Positions 20,341-31,347 of a stretch of DNA of 64,000 bases are shown here, piece by piece. Position numbers and translations under genes: made by a program. The notes beneath the pieces are model-generated. The model made no database searches. It worked only from the letters and a program-made list of their open reading frames with translations, and was not told the DNA's origin. Each line of letters begins with the position of its first letter. The first letter of the stretch is position 1. The stretch is taken from assembly GCA_019925795.1 (NCBI GenBank), contig CM034315.1, positions 33,734,446 through 33,798,445 of the forward strand. The letters run 5' to 3'. The DNA comes from Dendrobium chrysotoxum. Taxonomy: Eukaryota; Streptophyta; Magnoliopsida; Asparagales; Orchidaceae.

Positions 20341-21991
20341 ACTCCCCGGAGTCCTCTACTCCGGGATTTGCACTAGTAAAAGTTGACTCTCCTTTTGCAC
20401 CCACAGCAAGGCGGAGAAGCCTTTATAATACTCACTTTCACCTCCCTCGGTGTGGCGGAATACCAAACGCTATGTCACCCTCCTGGTGACGGCAGCGAAC
20501 CTTCTCCTTTTTCTCCCTCCTGGAGATGGTAGAGTACCTTGACGATGTTGATCTTGAAGTGACTCTTCCCTCGAGAACTTTCCTGAATCTTCCCAAAGCC
20601 ACAAGAGGAGCAAAGCATGCAGCTAGCTTGGAGCCACCGTGTGATCCCCTCACACTACTTCTCCCTCACGCTCAAGCTCACCTTCACCTTCCTCTCTCAA
20701 GCCCTGGATCTCTCCAAAAACTTCTCTCTAATGAATCCCCTTCTTTCCTCAAAGCCTCTCACAGCAAAGGGATATAAGTTATTTTTATATCAGGCTTCAG
20801 AAAACCCTAAAAGTTTCAACTTTTGTGTTCCTGTTCGTACAGTACGATCTATAATCATACAGTACGATCAGTTCAATTATAGCTCCGTCCAGTATGAGCA
20901 CAGACGAACAGTTATCTAATTTTGTGCATATTATACTGTACGATATGTATATTGTATAGGATGATATTGTTGATTCATACAGGACGAACTGTGGGACAAT
21001 CCTCGGGATAAAAGAATTCGTCTCTGTCAGTCGTCCAGCACTCCTTTAGTCGTACAGTACGATTAGTGTTTTTTAGGATATCATCCTGTACGATACGAAT
21101 ATCTTCCAGGATGAATAGAATAAAAATTTCTTGGTTTCGTCTAGTACGACCGATGGGATGAATGAAATTGTCTCTGTTAGTTGTCCAGCACTCAACTAGT
21201 CGTACAGTACTATTAATTCATTTCTTGATATCGTCCTGTATGATATGAATATCGTCCAGGACGAACAGAACAAAAAAAACCTTAGTTTCGTCTGGTACGA
21301 TCTCTGGGACGAATAAAATCATCTCTGTCAGTCGTACGGTATGATATATGACCGTACAGTATGATCAACTTTTAAATTAGAAACCAACATCTATTTTCCT
21401 GATTAGGGAGATAATTTTGGTAAGTATTAATTAATCGTACAGTACGATAAGCATCGTACAGTATGATCAGTTCAAGAAATCAAAATTAAGAACTTACCAA
21501 ACTTATTCTGGCGGCTAGGGTTTCTCAATTGTATCTTATCATACAGTACGATATGTATCGTACAGTACGATATGTATCGTACAGTACGATTCGATAACAA
21601 ATTTAATCATCTGAAAATTAGCCGTTAGCCTGAGTATTTTTAATTAATCATACAGTACGATACTAAATCGTACAGTACGATATTCTTAAAAATTTTTTTA
21701 AACATTTAAAACAATTCTCCCCCTGTGTGTGTGCATAGTTGCTCCTTTCAAATGCATGCTTCAATGGCAGACTCAAGAAAATAAAAGTAAGAAATAAAAA
21801 TTACAGACTTTTCAACATCCTATTCTACCCGGTTTGAGTCTCCAGTAATCTTGAGCAGTGTGCATCTGACCTGAAGTGTTAGTGCTCATATACAAGGATT
21901 AAGCATCTGTAATCTAAAGGAAGTCTATATGATTCAGTAAGTATTAGTTGTCACCATCAAAATTAAGTGCTTGGGATCCTGGATTTCAACA
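20341..21991 (-). repeat. Element B 5' LTR, outer part
   Basis: Continues 10517 across element A. It contains hairpins near 20440-20530, a TATAAAAA box at 20782-20789 (reverse) and GTAC-type palindromes 20834-21681. Ends TGGATTTCAACA. Confidence 0.92.
21538..21590 (-). repeat. 19-bp tandem palindrome expansion
   Basis: Three 15-bp palindromes joined by ATGT at exact 19-bp steps. The 3' LTR of the same element has two at this place (near 2767-2803), so one unit was gained or lost after insertion. Confidence 0.8.
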
Positions 21992-21996
21992 GATAG
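21992..21996. repeat. Target-site duplication GATAG, right copy
   Basis: Mate of 1226-1230. Confidence 0.9.
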
Positions 21997-23046
21997 ATGG
22001 ATCGTCCTGTATGATCAGTGTAAAATCTCATACATCAACCTGGATGATCTGGTTTTTGTGGACGATTAGAAGACCAAATTTGTTCAAATCATCCCGTATG
22101 ATTCCGCGATCGTCCGAGATGATTAGTGTAAATCAGGAATTTCATCCACAAGATAGTTCGGGTCGTCCAGGGAAACTTATGCTAGATGATCTCAAAATCA
22201 CTTGATCATCCAGGTTGATATCTCTATCGTCCTATACGATTAGTTCAAAACACTCAAAATCATCCTACACATAGTTTGGAGTGGCCTGCACAAAATGTTA
22301 TGTACGATTGAAAATGACTTGATCATGAGGGATGATATCTCTATCGTCCTGTATGATTCGTTCAAACTTGGGCATATTGTCTAGAAGATAGTTCGATTCA
22401 TCCAGGTGAAATGCTCTGGATGGTCAAGATTTTCCATGTATCATCCAGTACGATATTGCGATCGTTTAGGAAGATATGATCGTATCAATCAAACATTAAT
22501 TACTTTCCTTAATCACTAGACTAATTAAGGCATGATTATAAGGGATCATACAGTATGATACACGTATCGTCCGGGACGATCAGACCAAATCTCTAAAAAT
22601 AAAAACTTACCTAACTTAATCTGGCGGCTGAGAATTTTTTATTTGAGCATATCATCTTGTACAATAGGTCTATCATCTAGGACGATCTGCTCAATCAAAC
22701 TGACTTAAAATGGTCACCCTAAGTAGGGTTTCTATTTTCATTGGATCGTCCAGGATGATATGAATATCATCCAGGATAATATGAAAAAAAATTAAAAACA
22801 GAAACTCTAACTCACTAAAACTCTCCCCCTGAGTGTGTGTGTGTAAGGTTACTTAGCTAGGGGATCAATTACATTACATTTGACTCAAGAAAGGGAAAAA
22901 ATACATTTAAACACACGCGGACCCGATCTTGAGTTGGCTTGAATTGCATTTTATCATTTGTACCTGAAATGTTAGCCAATCAAAAATAGAATACATAAAC
23001 ATTTATTATCATTAAAACAATAATTCTTAAACCCAGATTTGCAATA
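21997..23046 (-). repeat. Element C 3' LTR, inner part
   Basis: Continues 1230. It carries decayed palindromes (22000-22780), CTCCCCCTGAGTGTGTGTGT-type sequence near 22820, and ends TTTGCAATA (TTTGCAACA in relatives). Confidence 0.9.
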
Positions 23047-23062
23047 ATCTCTCCCTTTTTTA
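23047..23062 (-). other. Polypurine tract of element C
   Basis: Reverse strand AAAAAAGGGAGAGATT beside the 3' LTR; one purine order change from A. Confidence 0.75.
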
Positions 23063-24581
23063 TGATGGAAAATATTTATTCAGTAGTTTCAAATAGAACA
23101 GACAGGAGTAATCAACACACTTATGAGAGAAGATTTTTTATTTCAAATTTAACTGATCATAAATAGTGACACTAAATACAATAAGAGAAATAACTACAAC
23201 ACAAAAATAGCAAAAGAAATAACTAGTAACTTGAAAACCAACTCCCCCTTTTGACATCACAAAAAGGAGGAAGTATAGACAAAACAACACAAACAAAAAT
23301 AACAAAATCAAATTAAATAAAAAATAAAAATAAGAAAATAAAAGTAAAAATAATGATTTTTTTTTTGAATCGATCACCTCCAATAAATCAGAATTTTCCC
23401 TTGAGTTTCAATTTAAAAACCAATAAGAAGAAAAATTGACGATGCTGAAATTCAGAAAAGTTAGAAAATTGACTTTTGTAACTCCTACCTCGGACACTTT
23501 ACAGGTTTAAATTCCTTTCAAACAAAAGTCTAATTCAGAAGAAAAGAAATTAGATTAAAAAAGAGATCCTTTCAAGCCTCGTGCCAGAAAAATATCTGAT
23601 AAAATAGTATTACAAAGTAAGGAATCATAAATAATGATTTTCAATCTCAAGCTTTTGAAAATATTAAGTGGTGCATAGATTTTTTTTAAGACATTTAAAG
23701 ATCTGAAAGGAAAGAAAGCTTGTTTCTTTGTGGGCTCATTTTGTGCCTCTTTTTCAACTTGCTTGGCGCACTGCGCATCTTTTCATTTTTGATACATTTT
23801 GTGTATTTTTTAATTTGGCGACATTTCGCATCTTTTTAGCTTTGGGCTCATTTTGTGCCTCTTTTTCAATTTGTTTGCCACACTGTGCATCTTTTGTAAG
23901 CTTGCTTCCTTTCATAATCATTAAAGAATCTCACTTGTGAAATTACCTTGTAGACATAAGAGAAGACAAAAAACTCACTCTCTACGGTAAGGAGGATTAA
24001 TTCACAAAACAAAAACCATACATCATATGAAAAGTGCAATTACCTGATTAAGAAAACATAACACTGATTCAAAACTTTGAAAATACTATTTATATGAGGT
24101 AGATTACTGTAAGAAGATAAAATAGATCTCTATTTCAAAAACTAATTTTTTAATTTTGAAGAAGATTTTTATCCAAAAGAAATAATACACCACTAAAGGA
24201 ATTAGATGAAGAGAAATAATCATCAATATTTCTTTCCTTTAACAGATTCAGAGAAGTCAATCCCTACTTATAAGCTTTCAAACAAAAATAACAAGGCAAA
24301 ACACTTAGTCAGAAATCCAGTTTATCAAAAGTAGCGAGCAGTGATCTGATTTTGATGAGAGTAAACAATAAAGAAAAGTAAACATGAAGAATAAAAGACA
24401 CACTAAAATCAATAAATGAAAATCAACAAATGAAAATCAACAGGAAATAATCAAATTCGATAAGCAAATCAAAAAATAAAAATCAACAGGAAAAGAAAAA
24501 ATTCTAAAGTGAAATAGTCAATCAAATCAAACAGAAGCTAAAAGCAAAATGAAAAATAGAAAAATCAGAAATCAGTAATTA
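23063..24581 (-). other. 3' non-coding region of element C
   Basis: No supported ORF. It aligns throughout with 12233-13707. It includes the second purine tract near 23246-23275 and the small palindrome array 23731-23896 with GCGCACTGCGC and GCGA-CATT-TCGC. Confidence 0.75.
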
Positions 24582-26805
24582 TCAGATCCATGCATTTATG
24601 TCAATCACACCCAATCTAGTCCTCAAAATGTTGAATGAGTCAAAGGCCAGTGGTTTAGTAAAGATGTCAGCGAGTTGGTTTTCAGTTGCTACATGAGGTA
24701 GCTCAATGTCTCCTTTTGTAACATGGTCCCTAATGAAGTGATGCCTTATGTCAATGTGTTTGGTTCTTGAATGTTGGATAGGATTCTTAAAAATGAATAT
24801 GGCACTAGTATTATCACATAGAACTAAAATTGTGCCAACATGTAATCCTAAATCTAAAACTTGTTGCTTCAACCAAAGGACTTGGGCCACACAACTTCCT
24901 AAGGCAATGTACTCAGCTTCAACAGTGAAAAGTACAGTTGAGTTCTATTTTCTACTAGACTAGGAGACTAAAGACTGTCCTATGAATTGGCAAGTTCCAG
25001 AAGTACTCTTTTTATCCACTCTACACCCTGCAAAGTTAGAATCAGAATATCCAACAACCTCAAAAGAAGTGCTGTGCCTAGGGTACCTGATTCCTAGGTT
25101 TGGGGTCACAAAAAGATATCTAAGAATTCTCTTAATAGTAGTCAGGTGGGACTCTTTAGGATCAGCTTAAAACCTAGCACAAAGATAAACACTAAACATA
25201 ATATCAGGTCAGCTAGAAGTCAGGTAAAGTAGTGATCTAATTATTCCCCTAAACTTCTTCTGATCAATAGATTTTCTATTTGAATCATTATCTAACTGAA
25301 CAGTGGAACTCATGGGAGTGTTGATTGGCTTAGCTTTGTCCATTTCATATTTTTTCAAGATGTCCTTAATGTATTTTGATTGATTTAGAAAGGTTCCATC
25401 ATCCATTTGCCTTATGTTAAACCCCAAAATGTAAGACAATTCTCCCATCATACTCATCTCAAACTCCTTACTCATTGTCTTAGAAAAAGCATCACATAAA
25501 TTTTTATTAAAAGATCCAAAAAGTATATCATCAACATAGATCTGGATAATGAGTAGATCATCTCCTACTTTCTTAAGGAAAATGGTGGTGCCTACGCTCC
25601 CCTTAACAAACTCTCTTTTTTGTAAGAATGTGCTAAACCTCTCATACCAAGCTCTGGGTGCCTGTTTCAATCCATATAAGGCCTTTTTTAATTTGTAGAT
25701 ATGATTTGGATATTGGGAACTCTCAAAACCTGGGGGTTGCTCTACAAAGACATCCATTTTTATTACCCCATTTAGAAAGGCATTCTTGACATCCATTTGA
25801 AACAACTTAAATCCCTTATAACAGGCAAAGGCTAGTAGCACCCTAATGGCTTCCAATCTAGCTATAGGGGTAAAGGACTACTCAAAATCAATCCCTTCAA
25901 ATTTAATTATACCCCTTAGCCACCAATCTTGCCTTATTCCTAACCACCACACCAGAATCATTCATCTTATTCTTAAAGACCCATTTGGTTCCCAGTACAC
26001 TTTGATTTTTAGGTCTTTTTACTAACTCCCAAATATCATTTCTTACAAATTGGTTCAATTTCTCTTGCATTGCTAAAATCCAAAATTCATCAAAAAGGGC
26101 TTGATTGATGTTGGTGGGTTCAGTCGTTGAGATAAAGGTAGAATGGTTTACTTCCTTCCTAAGTCCATGCCTAGTCCTAACACCTTCAGAAGGGTCTCCT
26201 GAGATCAGTTCTTTAGGATGACTTGAAGAATATCTCTAATCTCTAGGCAACATATTTTCAGGTTCTATCCTTTCCTCCAGATTTGCATTTTCAACTCCTT
26301 GGGTAATCTCTCCTACCTCTTCTTCTTCCTTAACTCTAGACTCCTTAGGATCAGATTCATCAAACACCACATGAGTTATCTCTTCCACCACCAAAGCCCT
26401 CTTATTAAACACCCTAAAGGATTTCCTCACACTCGAATAGCCTAAGAACACTCCTTCATCAGATTTGGGGTCAAATTTTCCTAAGGATGATTTCCTATTA
26501 TTTAGAATGAAAACCTTACAGCTAAAGACATGGAGGTGGGACAGGTTTGGAGTTCTAACCTTAATGATCTCAAAAGGTGTCTTATTTAGATTGGATCTAA
26601 CATTCACCCTATTCAGCACATAACAGGCAGTGTTCACCACTTTAGCCCAAAAGTATTTATGAAGTGAATACTCAGCAAGCATGGCTCTAACGGCTTCCAC
26701 CAAGGTTCTATTCTTTCTTTCAGCTACCCCATTCTACTGAGGGGTCCTAGGAGCTAAAAAGTTGTGGCTAATCCCTTGATCCTCACAGAAGGTCTGATTG
26801 TGATG
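24582..26805 (-). pseudogene. pol: Pol of element C, 5' part deleted
   Basis: Begins after the gag-pol junction but jumps near 26795-26805 from the protease start into integrase at F-CE-QGISHN. About 790 bp are missing: protease, HHCC and the first two catalytic Asp. Stops include TAG 26734-26736 in PQ-Q-NGVAERKN and TAA 25167-25169 in ARF-Q-ADPKES, both shared with element D. RT retains YVDDILFGS (near 25510). A frameshift lies near 25900. The natural TGA is lost, adding WI before the stop. Confidence 0.92.
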
Positions 26806-26850
26806 ATGTACTCTCACGAGGCCTTTTATGAGAGCACACCTACAAAATCA

Positions 26851-28662
26851 TCAAACGTTAGATTTAGAAACCCAAACAGATTTGGGTTCCTTCTTATGAA
26901 AAGAAGAATACAATGCATGTGTGCTGTCCTATGAATCATGCAATTTGGGTCTCCACACCCAATGTGTACTATGGTGAACAGTGCAAGTGTGAGAAATATA
27001 TCCAAGCATGCCACAAAAAAAACATCTAATGCCAGGAAAAGGGTTAACTAATCTACGTGAGTGATAGTGCCTCTTCCTAGGTTTGAATGAAATAAGCTTT
27101 GATGGTTTTGAATTAGATTCTTCAACTGGTGGAGGTGCATAAAGCTGTGCAAAAGTCAGAGGTGTTTCATTTTTCTCAAAAGCACTAAATTTTAGTCTTA
27201 GAAATTTATTTTTCTTCTTGAGACTTGCAATTTCAAATTTCAAATAATGCTCATCACTAGTTAAGTTACATGCCATGGTGTATAGTTCTTTATAAGCTTT
27301 TTCTAAGTCAACATGCGATGTTTTCAATGACTCATGCTCAACAATTAGCTCAGAATGCTTTTTGTTCAATTCATCAATTTCATCAAGTAAATACATGTGA
27401 TTACTATTAAGTGTAGAATGATCCTTAATCGTAACATCATGCACTTTTTGCAAATTTAAGAAATCCAATTTCAGGCTTGCATGAGTTTTCTTAAGTTTCC
27501 TATACGATGAATAAATTTTCTCAGAAACATCTAGCAATTGATCATAGGTTAGCTCACATACCTCTTCTTGATCAGACTGACCAGGATGATCATCAGCCAT
27601 CAGACATAAGTTCGTAGTCTCCTCTTCAGCTTCAGTCTCAGAGGAGTCAAATGTAGAATCTGCCCAGAATGCCTTTTGAATCCGCTTCTTATCCTTCTTG
27701 AACTTGGGTTTCTCCTCACCCTTCTCCTTTCTTGGGTGACCCTTAAGTGTAGGACAATCAGCCTTTATATGTCCAGGCTTCCTGCATTCAAAATAAACAG
27801 TATCAGATGAACCTTTAAATTTTCTACTACTCTTACCTTTGTTCCACTTCTGAAAGTTCTTATGTTTCTTCCTTAGAAAGCTTTTGAATTACCTAGTGAT
27901 TAAGGCAACATCATTGCTATCAGACCCGAAAGTATCAGTATCAATCTTGTTGGCCTTCAGCGTTACAATTTTCTCTTTCTTTTTCTCACCTGCATCAAGC
28001 TGTCTTTGGTTCACTCCTTGCTCATAAGCAATGAGTGATCCAAGTAAGTTATCAATAGAATAGGCATTCAAATCTTTAGATTTAGTTATCACAGTTATCT
28101 TGGCATCATAGGAAGAAGGAAAACATTTCAAACTCTTGTTAACTTTCTCATAATTAGTAAGCTCTCTTCCTAAGGCATGCAGGGAGGTGACAATTTGAAT
28201 GAACCTAGTATACATTTCAGAAATTGATTCACTAGGTTTCATGTGAAAGAGTTCGTTGTCATGAAGCAAGATATTTAATCTAGAATGCTTAACTTTACAT
28301 GTGCCTTCATAGGTAATGCATAATCTATCTCAAATTTTTTTACCAGTCGTACAAGTGGAAACACGCATGTAATCTTGAGATTTTAAAGCACATAAAAAAT
28401 AGTTCAAATATTTTGCATTCAGTTGTGCTAAATCAAAATCATCAAATGTCCATTCAGTAAAAGGAAGTTTAGTTTTAATTCCATTTACAAATCTATGAGG
28501 TGCTTCATAACCATCTTTAACAAGCATCCACATGCGATAATCAATAGATTGTAAAAAGGTGGACATGCGAGTTTTCTAAAAATCAAATGGTATATTATCA
28601 AACAAAGGTGGACGAGTAATTGAATAACCTTCAGTAGTATTTTTATTTCCAAAGTTAGCCAT
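26851..28662 (-). pseudogene. gag: Gag of element C, three stops
   Basis: 604 codons in a single frame from ATG 28660-28662 to TGA 26851-26853, the same length as A Gag. Stops: TAG 28576-28578 (Trp), TGA 28330-28332 (Trp), TAA 27889-27891 (Gln), all explained by C-to-T or G-to-A changes. Knuckle 1 has lost its first Cys (Tyr) and knuckle 2 its His (GYIS for GHIS). The coiled coil (near 27590-27180) is kept. Confidence 0.93.
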
Positions 28663-28707
28663 GGATCGAATTCAAAAGTTTTTCAAAACTTGATTTTATG
28701 AATACCA

Positions 28708-28719
28708 CTTTGATACCAC
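28708..28719 (-). other. Primer binding site of element C
   Basis: Reverse strand TGGTATCAAAGT beside the LTR; one change in the initiator Met-tRNA complement. Confidence 0.8.
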
Positions 28720-28720
28720 T

Positions 28721-30540
28721 TGAAAGTTCATTAGGGATGATGAGCCCTTATGAACTAGTCGTGAGGCTAACCAAGAGGTGGGGGGGGGGGGTGAATTGGT
28801 AGTTTTAAAAATTCATAGGCAAACGATGATTTAGAAAATCTTTTTGAATGTTTTAAAATGTTTATAATTACGTGATGATTTATAGATATTCAACGATAAC
28901 AGAATAATAATCACAATCACACAATCATCAACAGAAAAGTAAGTGCAGAAAATAATCAGAGAGAACATACCAGATTTTATAGTGGTTCGGTCAACTTGAC
29001 CTACGTCAACTCCTCGAAGCCTCCCCTCCGGGTATTGCACTAACACTAAGTGACTCTCCTTCTGCTCCCACAGCAAGGTGGAGAATCCTATACAAAAATT
29101 ACTTTTCACCAACCTGGTGAGGCGGAGAACCTGAACTCCTTTCGGTTCCTCCTGAAGCAGGCAGATAACGTCGACTCCTTTTGCTTCCTTCTGAAGTAGG
29201 CAGAGAACCCAGATCTTCTTGCAGATGATCCTACCACAGAACCACCAACAAGACAAGAGACGATGACCGGAGAAGATGACTCAGATCCTTGCATGGAGCA
29301 ACCTTTTTGAACACCTCACAAACTTCCCCTCGCAAGATCCTCTCTCTCTCTCCGGAGCTCTCTCTCTCTCTCTCTCTCAAGGTTTTCTCTGGTAAGAAGA
29401 GTGGCAAAAGATTTTTTTTCCTGGAAAAAAAAAGATCTTTTATAGGAGGGCTAAAAAATTGCCCTAAATTTCAACTAGTCGTCAAATATAATTCAGGACG
29501 ATCGATGGATCATCCTGTACGATCAGTGTAAAATCTCATAGATCAGCCTGGATGATCTGGTTTCTCTCAATAATTAGAAGATATAATTTGTTCAGATTGT
29601 CCCATACGATTCTACGATCGTCTGGAATGATTAGTGTAAATTAGAAATTTCGTCTAGAAGATAGTTCGGATCATCCAGGGAAACTTATGCTGGATGATCT
29701 CAAAATGATTTGATCCTCCAGGATGATAGATGATATCTCTATCATCCTGTATGATTAGTTCAAAACACCCAAAATCATCCTGCATATAGTTCGGATCGGC
29801 CTGCATAAAATGTTCTATACGATTGAAAATGACTTGATCATCTCGGACGATATCTTTATCGTCCTATACGATTTGTTTAAACTCAGGCATATCATCCAGA
29901 AGAGAGTTCGGTTCGTCCAAATGAAATGATCTAGACTGTCAGGATTTTGCTTGTATCATCCAGTATGATATTACGATCATTCAGGATGATATGATCGTAT
30001 CAATCAAATATTAATTGCTTTCCTTAATCACTAGACAAATTTAGGCATGATTGTAAAAGATTGTCCGTGATGATCATACCAAATCTCTAAAAATAAAAAC
30101 TTACCTAACATAATCTTACGGTCGAGAATTTTTGATTTGAGCATATCGTCCTGTATGATGGGTCTATCATCCAGGACAATCTTCTTAATCAAACTGACTT
30201 AACATGGTCGCCCTAAGTAGGGTTTCTATTTTCATTAGATCATCCAGGACGTTATGAATATCATCAAGGATGATATGAACAAAAATTGAAAACAAAAACT
30301 CTAACTCACTAAAACTCTCCCCCTGAGTGCGTGTGTGCAAGGTTACTTAGCTAGGGGATCAATTACATTACATTTGACTCAAGAAAGGGAAAAAATACAT
30401 TTAAACACACGTGGACCCGATCGTGAGTTTGCTTCAATTGTATTTGATCATTTGTACCTGAAATGTTAGCCAATCAAAAATAGAACACAAAAATATTTGT
30501 TATCATCAAAACTATAATCCTTAAACCCAGATTTGTAACA
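28721..30540 (-). repeat. Element C 5' LTR (complete)
   Basis: 1820 bp from TGAAAGTTCA to TTTGTAACA. It has a poly-G tract near 28780, three leader hairpins (29103-29200), a GA/CT microsatellite (29339-29380), TATAAAAG at 29437-29444 and palindromes 29488-30272, most with ATCAT/ATGAT arms. Confidence 0.93.
29437..29444 (-). promoter_or_regulatory. TATA box of element C promoter
   Basis: Reverse strand TATAAAAG, a perfect TATA box, preceded in sense by the palindrome array. Confidence 0.65.
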
Positions 30541-30545
30541 TAGAG
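30541..30545. repeat. Target-site duplication TAGAG, right copy
   Basis: Mate of 450-454. Confidence 0.9.
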
Positions 30546-31305
30546 GAGGAACTTGAGGAGGAAGTAACAAATTTATGTTTAATGGTTGATAATGATATTA
30601 TTAACCCCAACTAGGATGAGGTATGTGAACTTACCTATGGTGTGTTATTTCTGATTTTGAAAAAGATCCATGAGTTATATAGGAAACTAAAGAAATTGCA
30701 TGCACATTTAAATTTAAAAATTTCTGAATTAGAAAAGGAGTATGATAGTCATAGAACAAAGCACATTTCTTTAGATAAAGAGCATGCTACTTTTCTTGAT
30801 GAGTATGATGATCTAAATAAGAAGCATCCTGATTTAATTTAATTGCTTGAATCCTTAAAAATCCAAACATATTGATTAGAGGATGTATTTAAGAAATTAG
30901 AATCACATGCAAATGAAGTAAGCCAAAGTGAGCATGCAATGAAACTCTTGGTTGAAAGCTTCAAGAGTGCAAATAAATTTTTGAAAGAAAAAATTCATGC
31001 ACTTCAAAAAAAAAAAACCATCACCTACACTAACATATTGGTATAACCTCAAATCACAGCATGCATCTCACATTCCTAGAAGGAGGCACTACCACTTATA
31101 TAGGTTAGTGAATCCATTTCCAAGTGTTAGGTTCTATTCTTGTGGCATGGTAGGACACATAGCCAGCACTTCTACTATACACCATAGAATTCATCTAGTG
31201 TGGAGGCCAAAGTCATTTACATCACAATATAGTATGTATGTATCCCATCCATTAAAATATGAGGTGGAGCCCAAACACCCTTGGGTTCCCAAATCTAACC
31301 CTTGA
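30546..31305 (+). pseudogene. gag: Element E, gag fragment (3' piece)
   Basis: Continues 454. It reads through the acidic stretch (EEELEEEVTNLC), the coiled coil (KKIHELYRKLKKLH; LDEYDDLNKKH) and knuckle 2, FYSCGMVGHIAST, in which the first and last Cys are lost. It ends WVPKSNP at TGA 31303-31305. Several stops and one frameshift interrupt it. Confidence 0.88.
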
Positions 31306-31347
31306 TTGATATTATAGGGGTACATTCATAAAAGGCCTAGTGAGAGT

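Larger units (their letters stand above)
1231..21991 (-). mobile_element. Ty1/copia SIRE-type element B with a third ORF, interrupted by A
   Basis: Minus-strand element inserted in the left LTR of C. Its parts are the 3' LTR (1231-3203), PPT, ORF3 (3535-4652), an ORF3 promoter region, pol (5277-8290), gag (8333-10150), PBS (10194-10207) and 5' LTR (10210-10517 plus 20341-21991). TSD is GATAG. Net length without A is about 10.9 kb. LTR lengths are 1973 and 1959 bp, about 95% alike by eye. Confidence 0.92.
455..30540 (-). mobile_element. Ty1/copia SIRE-type element C, interrupted by B and A
   Basis: Minus-strand LTR retrotransposon inserted in gag of element E. Its parts are the 3' LTR (455-1230 plus 21997-23046), PPT (near 23047), pol (24582-26805), gag (26851-28662), PBS (28708-28719) and 5' LTR (28721-30540). 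It is flanked by TAGAG duplications. Without B and A it would be about 9.3 kb. Pol lacks the protease and N-terminal integrase region and gag has three nonsense codons, so it cannot move by itself. Confidence 0.9.
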
